Positions 13,642 to 20,965 of a DNA stretch of 21,876 nucleotides are shown one piece after another. Positions within the stretch are counted from its first letter, which is position 1. Every line of letters starts with the position of its first letter. The translations under genes and the position numbers were made by a program. Source of the stretch: Candidatus Nanohaloarchaea archaeon (GTDB lineage: Archaea > EX4484-52 > DAOVKX01); NCBI GenBank assembly GCA_030631505.1, contig DAOVKX010000008.1, positions 1 to 21,876 of the forward strand, written 5' to 3'. Below the pieces are notes generated by a model. It did not search any database, was not told the DNA's origin, and saw only the letters and a list, made by a program, of their open reading frames with translations.

Positions 13642-15492
13642 ATGAACTTATTTCCTTTTGGTAAACTCCGTAAAGGCCAAAGGCAGCTTCTTGAAAAGAC
13701 AAAGCAGACTTTGGAAAAGGAGACAAATCTCCTTGTCCATGCGCCAACAGGCATAGGCAAAACTGCAGCAGTCCTGAGCCCTGCGCTGGAATATGCTCTG
13801 GAAAACAACAAGACAATTCTGTTTTTGACGCCAAGGCACTCACAACACAAAATAGTAATTGACACTTTAAGAAAAATTCAGGACAGGCACGGGATTGAAC
13901 TGAAAGTTACTGACCTGATAGGGAAGAAATGGCTGTGCAATGTGCCGGACATAGAAGCGCTTCCGTCTTCTGATTTTGGAGAATACTGCAGGATGCTGAA
14001 GGAAAGAAAGGGCTGCGAATACAGGAACAATACATGGAGTGATTCAGGCGAGCTTACAGAAGACGCCAAAAAAACTTTGGAAAAACTGGACAAAAAAATC
14101 ATGCATGCTGAAGAGGCCAAAAAATCATGCATGTTCTTATGCCCTTATGAAATATTCCTGCAGCGCGCAAGAAATTCAAATATCATAATAGCGGATTATT
14201 TTCATATTTTCAATCCATCTGTCCAGAAAGCGTTTATGGTCAGATTAAATAAGTCATTCAATGACCTGATTTTTATAATAGACGAGGCGCATAATCTCCC
14301 GGAACGGGTCAGGAGTTCCCTTTCGGCAAACATTTCAGACTACCAGTTGGAGAGATGCGCAAATGAAGCCATGTCTTTTAATTTTCCGGAACTGGCAAAC
14401 ATACTGGAAGCGCTTAATAAAAAACTTATCTCCTTTGCCAGAGCAGAACTCAGGGCAAAAGACGAAACATTCATTGAAAAATCAGACATTGCAGGAATGA
14501 TAAATAAAATCGGGAATTATGAATCATTTCTCGAGATGCTCGAAGATGCGGCAAAAGAGATCCGGGAGGAAAAAAAGAGGTCTTTTATCGGAGGCCTGCT
14601 CTCTTTTTTGGAAGGATGGAACGGCTCTGATGTGGGCTTTACAAGGATTCTGAAACGTGCCAGCGGCAAAACCCGCGATTATTTTGTTTTCTCTTATCAC
14701 TGCCTGGACCCCGGAGTCATAACTTCATCCATACTGGACCAGTCGCACTCCTCAATACTTATGTCAGGAACGCTGGCGCCCTTAACTATGTACAGGAAAG
14801 TGTTGGGTCTTGAGGAATCATGCGAAAAAATACAGCTTGATTCGCCCTTTTCCAGAAAAAACTGCCTGAACCTTGTCACTAATGATGTGACAACAAGATA
14901 CACCCAGAGAACAGAAAAAGAGTTCCTTAAAATCTCAGGATACATTGTCAAGTTGATAAACAAAAACAAAGGAAATGTCGGCGTGTTTTTTCCAAGCTAT
15001 AAGATGCGCAACAAAATTTTCCAGATCATAGAACGCTCCCTTGATAAAAAACCGCTTCTTGAAGAGCCGAATATGAGCAAGGAAGAAAAGACAGGACTTT
15101 ATAATGAATTCGTGAATCTGGCGGAACAGGGTTCCTGCCTGTTCGGGGTTGTCGGTGGCTCATTCAATGAGGGTGCTGACTTCCCGGGAAAGGCAATGAC
15201 TATGGTCATCCTCGTAGGTCTCCCTCTCAACAGGCCGGACCTGCTGACCAAAGCGCTGATCAGGCATTACGACCACAAATTCAACAGGGGCTGGGATTAC
15301 GGCTACATATATCCTGCAATGACCAAGGCAATACAGACCGCAGGCAGATTAATACGCTCAGAAGATGACAGAGGTATAGTAGTCTTCATGGACAAACGAT
15401 ACCTCTGGCCAAACTACAAAAAACTTCTCCCTCCGGAAACGGAATTAAAAATAATTAGGGATATTGACAAAGAAATAAAGGAGTTTTTTTGA
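13642..15492 (+). CDS. XPD/Rad3-family superfamily 2 DNA helicase with iron-sulfur domain
   Basis: A 616-residue helicase of the XPD/DinG type that unwinds DNA 5' to 3', likely in repair. Helicase domain 1 has Walker A HAPTGIGKTA at 33-42 and the DEAH box FIIDEAHNLPERV at 211-223. Between them is the iron-sulfur domain: C99, C116, C125 and C167 (in CPYE) fit the four ligands, with C163 nearby; the 9-residue step from C116 to C125 is as in archaeal XPD. The arch domain follows the DEAH box (about 230-350). Helicase domain 2 has LMSGTLAP, GGSFNEGADFPG, LVGLPLNRPD and motif VI AIQTAGRLIRSEDDRG. All motor residues are intact. The size and Fe-S layout match XPD-like archaeal proteins better than bacterial DinG. 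It stands alone, with its own promoter. Confidence 0.95.
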   Translation: MNLFPFGKLRKGQRQLLEKTKQTLEKETNLLVHAPTGIGKTAAVLSPALEYALENNKTILFLTPRHSQHKIVIDTLRKIQDRHGIELKVTDLIGKKWLCNVPDIEALPSSDFGEYCRMLKERKGCEYRNNTWSDSGELTEDAKKTLEKLDKKIMHAEEAKKSCMFLCPYEIFLQRARNSNIIIADYFHIFNPSVQKAFMVRLNKSFNDLIFIIDEAHNLPERVRSSLSANISDYQLERCANEAMSFNFPELANILEALNKKLISFARAELRAKDETFIEKSDIAGMINKIGNYESFLEMLEDAAKEIREEKKRSFIGGLLSFLEGWNGSDVGFTRILKRASGKTRDYFVFSYHCLDPGVITSSILDQSHSSILMSGTLAPLTMYRKVLGLEESCEKIQLDSPFSRKNCLNLVTNDVTTRYTQRTEKEFLKISGYIVKLINKNKGNVGVFFPSYKMRNKIFQIIERSLDKKPLLEEPNMSKEEKTGLYNEFVNLAEQGSCLFGVVGGSFNEGADFPGKAMTMVILVGLPLNRPDLLTKALIRHYDHKFNRGWDYGYIYPAMTKAIQTAGRLIRSEDDRGIVVFMDKRYLWPNYKKLLPPETELKIIRDIDKEIKEFF

Positions 15493-15526
15493 GTAGAAAT
15501 TTCATTAACCCGATTCTTTAAAATGA

Positions 15527-15679
15527 TTTTCCAAAAAATCTTTTTTGAGTTCATTCATTTTCTCTCTTGAGTTCTTTTACAAGCAAAGAAGAAAATATCT
15601 GGATGAAGGAAGAAAAGACATAGAAACAATAAAGACAGAAGTTCTTTCCCTTTTTGGCCTGGCTGAAAAACCAATTTGA
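15527..15679 (+). pseudogene. Possible C-terminal remnant of a coding region
   Basis: A frame with no start codon is open from 15527 to a TGA at 15677-15679. Its second half, YKQRRKYLDEGRKDIETIKT followed by EVLSLFGLAEKPI, has protein-like composition with a helix pattern and ends in a natural way. The first half is T-rich and includes the 20-nt repeat shared with 16742-16761. It may be the tail of a lost gene placed here by recombination. I do not recognise the parent family. Confidence 0.3.
15542..15561. repeat. 20-nt direct repeat, copy 1
   Basis: TTTTTGAGTTCATTCATTTT occurs here and again at 16742-16761 in the same orientation, 1.2 kb apart. On the minus strand each copy begins a frame reading MNELKK that soon stops (17 codons here, 9 codons at the other copy). 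On the plus strand one frame of each reads FEFIHFL. It may be a trace of a duplicated gene segment. Confidence 0.7.
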
Positions 15680-15711
15680 TTATGTTTTAAGTTTCGGGGT
15701 GTTAAACTATA

Positions 15712-15978
15712 TTAACGTTCACACCGATTTGCATAACGTTGTTCAGGTGAAAGAAAGATTCCAAAACAATTATCTGCTTTTAATCTCAATTTAATATTTC
15801 CGATACTCTCCCCTTCATCTGTTAAATCTCTGTTAGGAGCGTTTAGAAGTTTTGTTAACGCTTCTAATCCTTCAAATTCAAAAACATGGCCATCAAGTTC
15901 ATCTGGTTTGCCATGGCTTCTTTTTTCAAGATAATAAGTAGCCAGGAGTTCCCCGTTATAACTAACTAAATTTCCCAT
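15712..15978 (-). CDS. Small unrecognised cytosolic protein (88 residues)
   Basis: An 88-residue soluble protein with no membrane segment. Visible traits are MGNLVSYNGELLATYYLEKR, then an acidic stretch with DGHVFEFEGLEALTKLL at about 29-45, NAPNRDLTDEGESIGNIKLR at about 46-65 and a C-terminal segment with two cysteines (ADNCFGIFLSPEQRYANRCE). A GTTTATAAATA box (16003-16010) lies 25-32 nt before the ATG, which is strong support for a real leaderless gene. It is divergent from the HD-domain gene, from which it is separated by 80 nt. The remaining frame is a complete fold-sized unit, but I cannot name a family. Confidence 0.65.
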   Translation of the reverse strand: MGNLVSYNGELLATYYLEKRSHGKPDELDGHVFEFEGLEALTKLLNAPNRDLTDEGESIGNIKLRLKADNCFGIFLSPEQRYANRCER

Positions 15979-16000
15979 AAAAAATTTATTAATTTTAATT

Positions 16001-16040
16001 TATTTATAAACGTAACAGTAAATCAAAATATTTAAAAATC
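16001..16040. promoter_or_regulatory. Back-to-back TATA boxes between the 88-residue gene and the HD-domain gene
   Basis: On the minus strand CGTTTATAAATA at 16012-16001 lies 23-34 nt before the ATG at 15978. On the plus strand TATTTAAAAA at 16029-16038 lies 21-30 nt before the ATG at 16059. Both spacings are typical of leaderless archaeal transcripts. Confidence 0.65.
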
Positions 16041-16058
16041 CCTTTTCTTGTTAGTGTT

Positions 16059-16700
16059 ATGGCAATTCAAAAAAATGCAGAAATTACCAAGGAACATTTT
16101 GAAGATGCAAAATCAGTTGCATACGCAGTTCTGGATAAATTGCCTGTTTCTCTGAGGTATCACATAAAAGAACATACAATTCTTGTGGTTGTTCCCGCTG
16201 CTTTAACTATTGCAGATAAAGAAAAATTTTCATTAGAAGCTAAGATGCTTGTGGGAATCGCTGCTGCTTTTCATGATACTGGCTTTACTAAACAATACGA
16301 AAACAATGAGCCTGTAAGTGCTCAAATAGCTGAAAATTATATGAAAACAAGCAGGTACGAATACACCACAGAACAAATAAAGATTGTAGTGGATGCCATC
16401 ATAAATACAAATATGAAAAACCCGCCGCAGACAAAATACGCTGCGGTTTTAAGAGATGCGGATGCTTCTCTCTTGGGTTCGGAAAATTACTTAACAAGCA
16501 GGAGAACCCTGAAACTGGAATTGATGCAGCACCATGAAGCTAGATTACATAAATGTGCGATAGATGATGATAAATGGAACAAGCACTCGCTTGAATTTAT
16601 GGAACAGCACAGATGGTTTACAGAAAGCGCAAAAAGATTATATGAATCTAAAAAACAAAAAAACATCAAAAAATACAAAGAGAAATATAACCTGAACTGA
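16059..16700 (+). CDS. HD-domain metal-dependent phosphohydrolase
   Basis: A 213-residue protein of the HD superfamily. The metal and catalytic residues are H39 (in HIKEHTILVV), H72-D73 (AAAFHDTGFTKQYENNE) and D133 or D135 (VLRDADASLLG), in the order H...HD...D. Such enzymes remove phosphate from nucleotides or cyclic nucleotides, or act as metal-dependent nucleotidases; the substrate is not visible. Helices before and after the HD core make up the remainder. A lysine-rich helix ends the protein (YESKKQKNIKKYKEKYN). The start is the ATG at 16059, 21-30 nt after a TATA box, and is therefore probably leaderless. No partner domain such as RelA or GGDEF is attached. Confidence 0.88.
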   Translation: MAIQKNAEITKEHFEDAKSVAYAVLDKLPVSLRYHIKEHTILVVVPAALTIADKEKFSLEAKMLVGIAAAFHDTGFTKQYENNEPVSAQIAENYMKTSRYEYTTEQIKIVVDAIINTNMKNPPQTKYAAVLRDADASLLGSENYLTSRRTLKLELMQHHEARLHKCAIDDDKWNKHSLEFMEQHRWFTESAKRLYESKKQKNIKKYKEKYNLN

Positions 16701-16741
16701 TTTATGCGGTGTTAAGATTAACCTGGCTTCACTTGATTCTC

Positions 16742-16761
16742 TTTTTGAGTTCATTCATTTT
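16742..16761. repeat. 20-nt direct repeat, copy 2
   Basis: Identical to 15542-15561 over 20 bases. It lies in a frame that is open without a start codon from 16696 into the membrane protein gene at 16849. Confidence 0.7.
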
Positions 16762-16848
16762 TTATACTGTAAACACTCAAAATATAGTCATGAGAATTTT
16801 ACCCAAAGATTTCCTGAAAGTGACAAAGAAAAACTCATCATAACTCTA

Positions 16849-17115
16849 ATGTTTCCATTTGTTGCAGTTTTGGTGCTTTTCTCTGGTTTTATGCTTGATG
16901 AAGTTCTTGGGTTAGGCGGCAGCGCAGCAGTTAACGCAGTTTACTCCGCTGGAAATTATCTTTATCTCTTTATTTTTCTGCCCCTTACATTTGTTGATGG
17001 TTTGACTCTACCCATTATTATGAAATCAGCCCTTATACTAACACTTGTATGGTGGTATATTTTATCATGTGTTGTGGTTTTCTTTGGTTTGAAACCAAGG
17101 GCTAATCAAATCTAA
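16849..17115 (+). CDS. Small three-helix membrane protein, start uncertain
   Basis: An 88-residue hydrophobic protein with segments at about 3-20, 35-58 and 60-82 and a short basic end (GLKPRANQI). The ATG at 16849 has neither a Shine-Dalgarno nor a TATA box at leaderless distance; a TATA-like AAAATATA is at about 16780-16787, which would give a leader of about 40 nt. The same frame is open 51 codons upstream, reading ...DSLFEFIHFLYCKHSKYSHE... with protein-like content but no ATG, GTG or TTG. A lost start or a frameshift near 16711 (after ATG CGG TGT at 16703) could have truncated a longer gene. Family unknown. Confidence 0.5.
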   Translation: MFPFVAVLVLFSGFMLDEVLGLGGSAAVNAVYSAGNYLYLFIFLPLTFVDGLTLPIIMKSALILTLVWWYILSCVVVFFGLKPRANQI

Positions 17116-17137
17116 GTTTAATTGTAAGCAGTAAACA

Positions 17138-17147
17138 CTTAAATATC
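17138..17147 (+). promoter_or_regulatory. TATA box of the AttH/CrtC-like gene
   Basis: CTTAAATATC lies 21-30 nt before the ATG at 17168, with no Shine-Dalgarno between. The motif GTAAACACT just before it also occurs before the TATA-like box near 16780. Confidence 0.5.
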
Positions 17148-17167
17148 AAATTACTCTCTTTTAATCT

Positions 17168-18220
17168 ATGAAGCCGATAAAATTCCCGGAAGATGAACTT
17201 TCCCATAAGCACATAATTGAGTGGTGGTATTTTAATGGCCATTTAGAAGATGAAAACCATAATAAATATTCTTTTATGAACTGCCTGTTTAAGGCAGATG
17301 TTAAAAAAGTAAAAATTCCCTTCCTGGCAAAAATCCCCATTAAAATTCTTTATTTTTCACATTCCATTCTTTCAGATATAAAACATAAGGCTTTTTATCC
17401 AACAATAGATTACATTTCCACGATATCAAAAGACAGCTTTTCAAAACCGCTGCTTTTCATTAACTATACAACACCTGTGTTTTTTGATGATTATTTTAAT
17501 CAGGTAATAGAAGAGACAGAGAAATTCAAGTACTATATAAAAACAGAAAATATGGATTTGACATTGACATCAGTTAAAGAACCATTATTAGAGGGGGGAA
17601 ACGGATATATTGACCTCAATTCCAAGAAAACATACTATTATTCTCTGACTAATCTGAAAACAGAGGGGACAATAAAAATAGGGAATGAGTCAATAAAAGT
17701 AAAAGGCAAGTCCTGGATGGACCACCAATGGGCAAACGTAACTCACTCAAATGATAAATGGACCTGGTTTTCAATTCAATTGGATGATGATACAGAAATG
17801 GTCTGTTTCGAATATGATGATAGGAAAGTTAAGACTTATCTGGCAAGCATATCGTATCCTGATAACAGGCAGGAACACATAAATGAAGTTAAATTTACCC
17901 CTCTTGGAATAAAATGGACGAGCCCGAAAACCAAAGCTGAATATGTTTTATCTTGGAAAATCGAGATACCGTCTAAAAACATTGATTTAGAAGTGAAACC
18001 ATTAATCAAAAATCAGGAAATGACATTTGGAACAATAAACTATTGGGAAGGTCCATTAACTGTAAAAGGTTTGTTTGATAACAAAAAAGTTAAAGGGTCC
18101 GGCTTTTTAGAATTAGTGGGTCGCCCGTCTCAGTACAGCAACATTAAATTTTTAAAAAGCGCGCTAATTAACACAACGCAGAAAATACCCTCTAAATTAA
18201 AAAAGATTCGTTCTTTTTAG
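17168..18220 (+). CDS. AttH/CrtC-like lipocalin-fold protein (COG5621 type), cytosolic
   Basis: A 350-residue protein with the signature of the AttH / hydroxyneurosporene-hydratase-like family, a double lipocalin-like beta-barrel. The signs are IIEWWYFNGHLED at 16-28, KGKSWMDHQWAN at 179-190 followed by WTWFSIQLDDDTEMVCFEY, and YWEGPLTVKG at 292-301 with GSGFLELVGRP at 310-320. Known members include bacterial secreted hydrolase-like proteins and carotenoid 1,2-hydratase; the role of most is unknown. Here no signal peptide precedes the first barrel, so it should stay in the cytosol. A hydrophobic-aromatic stretch at about 45-110 is longer than in many homologues. No carotenoid gene is near, so no pathway can be assigned. 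It may bind a lipid or isoprenoid. Confidence 0.8.
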   Translation: MKPIKFPEDELSHKHIIEWWYFNGHLEDENHNKYSFMNCLFKADVKKVKIPFLAKIPIKILYFSHSILSDIKHKAFYPTIDYISTISKDSFSKPLLFINYTTPVFFDDYFNQVIEETEKFKYYIKTENMDLTLTSVKEPLLEGGNGYIDLNSKKTYYYSLTNLKTEGTIKIGNESIKVKGKSWMDHQWANVTHSNDKWTWFSIQLDDDTEMVCFEYDDRKVKTYLASISYPDNRQEHINEVKFTPLGIKWTSPKTKAEYVLSWKIEIPSKNIDLEVKPLIKNQEMTFGTINYWEGPLTVKGLFDNKKVKGSGFLELVGRPSQYSNIKFLKSALINTTQKIPSKLKKIRSF

Positions 18221-18329
18221 TAAAAAAATCTTGGACTAAAAATAAATTCTTTTGTCTCTTACGTTAAATTCAATCTTAAAAATCAGTATTCTGGTTGGTA
18301 TATTGACAGCAACCCAATCAGAAAACAAA

Positions 18330-18836
18330 CTACACAAACCGCCTAAGCCTATCCTCAATAACTCTCAATTTTTCAAGAATTAACTCATTCTGCGATTTTA
18401 TTGTCTTTATTTCAAAAGAAAGGGATTCAAGCCGTCTCATGTCGAGCGGTTCCTCAGGCACTGATTCCTGCATTGGCAGTCCGGGCCCTGAGCTTTGCGG
18501 CCTTTGGAGGGGTTCGTTGTATCGGGCAGTCCCTGAAAACCCTGCAGTTGGCTCTTCCCTGAAATGCGTCGCAGACGTGTCTCTGGCCGGCTCTCCAAAA
18601 TGCTGCCCTGCAGGTTCATGAAATGCCGGCGGTTCGCGGTGCTCCAGAGGGCTTTGGGCATGCGTCATTTCAAGGTCTCTTCTCGCAGGTGCCCCGGTTT
18701 CAGAAAATGTATCAAACTGCTTGTTTCCCTCAAGAACTTTACTCGAATATGTATCTGTGCCTAACGCCTCGTCAATTTCCCGGTCAATCTCGCTTTTGCC
18801 AGACATTTTATCTTTCAGCTTGTCAAGAAGCCCCAT
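18330..18836 (-). CDS. Proline-rich linker protein with C-terminal coiled coil
   Basis: A 168-residue protein with start at 18836 (MGLLDKLKDKMSGKSEIDRE). The frame is open 12 codons further, but a TATA-like box 17-28 nt before 18836 and a GTGAT 4 nt before it favour this start. An amphipathic N-terminus (about 1-26) is followed by a disordered, Pro/His/Glu-rich middle (about 45-128) with loosely repeated HFxEPA-like elements (AFHEPAGQHFGEPARD, HFREEPTAGF). A C-terminal coiled coil spans about 131-166 (RRLESLSFEIKTIKSQNELI...). It may be a scaffold or adaptor. I do not know the family. Base composition of the middle is visibly richer in G+C than the neighbours because of Pro, Ala and Gly codons. 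It is divergent from the TIM-barrel gene. Confidence 0.7.
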   Translation of the reverse strand: MGLLDKLKDKMSGKSEIDREIDEALGTDTYSSKVLEGNKQFDTFSETGAPARRDLEMTHAQSPLEHREPPAFHEPAGQHFGEPARDTSATHFREEPTAGFSGTARYNEPLQRPQSSGPGLPMQESVPEEPLDMRRLESLSFEIKTIKSQNELILEKLRVIEDRLRRFV

Positions 18837-18852
18837 ATTAATCACAATCCAC

Positions 18853-18890
18853 AAAAATATATACAGTCTCAATATTTATATATTATAATT
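18853..18890. promoter_or_regulatory. Shared AT-rich divergent promoter region
   Basis: AAAAATATATAC at 18853-18864 reads as a TATA element for the minus-strand gene at 18836. TATTTATATATTATAATT at 18873-18890 is placed for a plus-strand start near 18912, giving the TIM-barrel gene a short leader with GTGAT before its ATG. Confidence 0.45.
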
Positions 18891-18935
18891 AAGGCAAATA
18901 CTAATAAGCAGTTAGTTAACTGGATAAGTGATATT

Positions 18936-20810
18936 ATGGGAAAACCAAAAGGATATATAGTCGGTTCAACCCCGGGGTTTGCTTCAATGGCTCAGGACAA
19001 GCTCGGAACTATGGGCCTTGCAAGAAAGCTTATGGTGGGGTGCAGGCATGGTTCTGAATTTGTACAGGTGGACCTTGAGGCACTTTCCGAGGTATATGAG
19101 CCTGAACTGGACAGAATGGTCCTGCGAGTAAAGGAAAGAGAGGGACTTGATATAGGGATACACCTGCCAGTTAATATGGACTTAACAGTTGCGGAGGCAT
19201 TCACATGGAAAAGCATGCAGAGGGATTTAACCGAAGGTGTTAAAGCAGCAAGTGAAAAACTAAAAGCCAAATATGTTCTGTTCCACACATCATCACAGCC
19301 AAGGCCAAATGTAACTGCGGCAATTGGGCAGAGGTCAATGGCAGGAAAAATGGTCGCTCCTGACGGCACAAACCTTGCAGACTTCATTAAAACAGAAGGA
19401 CTAAAGGACTGGTTCATGGCAAAATTCATAAAAGTCCTGTTCAGCTCAATGGGTGTTGCAGGAGACCCTGATATAATAACTTATTTTGATGACAAAGCAT
19501 CAGAAGGAATATTTTTTGAAAAAGCAAAAAAAGACGCTGAAACAGAATGGAGAAGCGTACTTAACCAGCACACAGAAAAGTTCAGGGAATTTTTATTAAA
19601 TACTAGACAGAGAGAGTTAGCTGAACTTGAAAAGATGGCCAGAAACAATTTCAACATCCCAGCTATTCAGCAACGAATGATGGAGATAGGAACTGATATA
19701 CAAAAAATCAACAGGATGTCTGCTGTGCAGATGCTGGAAGATGGAGTTAGCGGATTAGGAAATGCTATGAGAACGATTCTCACCGAAAAAGAACTCAAAA
19801 AATTCCGCCTGACCCAGCAAATAGAATCATACACAGACAGAACAAACTTTCACACTGTTTTTGATTATTGGGGGAAGCATGGCTCTGAAGCAGAAGAACA
19901 GGTTGCATATAGAGTGATTGCAAAGTGGATGTATACGAAAAAAGACAAACTCTGGACAAGCATTGTTGGAACATCCAAGGACCCTGACAAAATTATAGAA
20001 AAAGCAGACAGGGAAATAGGAAAATCAGGAAAACTAATTGAGGATATCAAGCATCTGATAACTGCTGTTGCTGCGAGATACATAAAAGGGCATTTGTTCG
20101 CAAAGACCGAGGAGTATGGGATAAAAATAAAAACCAGGGAAAAAACAAGATATGAAAATGTTTATGATTACGCGCTCAAAAACGATGTTCATATTTATAT
20201 AGAAACAAATATGCCTCCGCAAGGACATGAAGGCGAACTGAGAGTAATAAAAGCGACAGACCACATAAAAATTATCAAGGCAATCGACGGCGGGAAAAAT
20301 TTATCCTACTGTCTGGACTTTGAGCACCTTCTTGTCAATTACGTGGAACCAAGCGATCAGATAAAAGAAATCAGCAATGGTGAGGCAAAATACATAACAA
20401 TGCTGCACATAAATGCCCCAAGGCCTATTGCAGGCGCACATGCACCTGTAAATCTTTTATCAAATGACATGAAAGTGCTCTACACATGGATGTGGGGTCT
20501 TCGAAAGAAAGGCATGAACAATGCTTATTTTATCTGGGAAATGGGTTCTTATGGCATCCAGCAGAGTATGGTGGCATTTAGGTACTTAAGAACTGAGTTA
20601 TTAAAGGACACAAACCCAAACAAACTGCCAAAGGAATTCTACGGAATTGACAAAAACTTCGAAGCTGCACAGGATTTGGCAATAAGGGAGCATGCATTGG
20701 ACCCTGTTAAAGGCCTGATTACTGTACCTGAAGAAGAGCATACAGCTCTGAGCAAAGCAGCAATGGAAAAAGGCAAGGGTCCTGAATGGAAGAAAGGACG
20801 GTATAGATAA
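18936..20810 (+). CDS. Endonuclease IV-like TIM-barrel metalloprotein with a very large insertion
   Basis: A 624-residue protein. Its two ends form an AP-endonuclease-2-type TIM barrel with metal-ligand positions close to those of endonuclease IV: H76 (IGIHLPV), H117 (LFHTSS), E423 (IYIETN), D461 and H464 (LDFEHLL), H491 (LHINAPRP), H502 (GAHAPV) and E535 (IWEMGS). The Asp normally two residues before the second-last His is Ala500. Between H117 and E423 are about 306 residues, against about 36 in E. coli endonuclease IV, so some 270 residues are inserted. The insert is mainly charged helices (FREFLLNTRQRELAELEKMA, WRSVLNQHTEKF). No signal peptide. It might be a DNA-repair nuclease or a sugar isomerase-like enzyme with a clamp domain. 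Start ATG at 18936 follows GTGAT. Confidence 0.8.
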   Translation: MGKPKGYIVGSTPGFASMAQDKLGTMGLARKLMVGCRHGSEFVQVDLEALSEVYEPELDRMVLRVKEREGLDIGIHLPVNMDLTVAEAFTWKSMQRDLTEGVKAASEKLKAKYVLFHTSSQPRPNVTAAIGQRSMAGKMVAPDGTNLADFIKTEGLKDWFMAKFIKVLFSSMGVAGDPDIITYFDDKASEGIFFEKAKKDAETEWRSVLNQHTEKFREFLLNTRQRELAELEKMARNNFNIPAIQQRMMEIGTDIQKINRMSAVQMLEDGVSGLGNAMRTILTEKELKKFRLTQQIESYTDRTNFHTVFDYWGKHGSEAEEQVAYRVIAKWMYTKKDKLWTSIVGTSKDPDKIIEKADREIGKSGKLIEDIKHLITAVAARYIKGHLFAKTEEYGIKIKTREKTRYENVYDYALKNDVHIYIETNMPPQGHEGELRVIKATDHIKIIKAIDGGKNLSYCLDFEHLLVNYVEPSDQIKEISNGEAKYITMLHINAPRPIAGAHAPVNLLSNDMKVLYTWMWGLRKKGMNNAYFIWEMGSYGIQQSMVAFRYLRTELLKDTNPNKLPKEFYGIDKNFEAAQDLAIREHALDPVKGLITVPEEEHTALSKAAMEKGKGPEWKKGRYR

Positions 20811-20848
20811 CACTAATCTACATAAACGCAATCGTCAGTTAATCCGCA

Positions 20849-20880
20849 ACCTTTATAAAGTTTTCTTTTCTTTTACTACT
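20849..20880 (+). promoter_or_regulatory. TATA-like box and T-rich tract after the TIM-barrel gene
   Basis: CCTTTATAAAGTTTTC is followed by TTTTCTTTTAC. The T-rich tract may end the TIM-barrel transcript; the TTTATAAA could instead start a plus-strand RNA near 20880, ahead of the next gene. Confidence 0.35.
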
Positions 20881-20936
20881 ATACACACAGCAATTCCCGC
20901 TCAGAGTCAGTTAAATGCATGAGCAGGAACGCAAGA

Positions 20937-20945
20937 AATTTATAC
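20937..20945 (+). promoter_or_regulatory. TATA box of the nucleotidyltransferase gene
   Basis: AATTTATAC lies 21-29 nt before the ATG at 20966, the usual leaderless distance; GTGGT 4 nt before the ATG is a second possible signal. Confidence 0.5.
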
Positions 20946-20965
20946 AACTTGATATAAGTGGTATT

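Noticed and set aside
13617..13865. Overlapping minus-strand frames of 63-82 codons at the start of the helicase gene
   Set aside because: They lie opposite the conserved Walker A region of the helicase and have no start signals.
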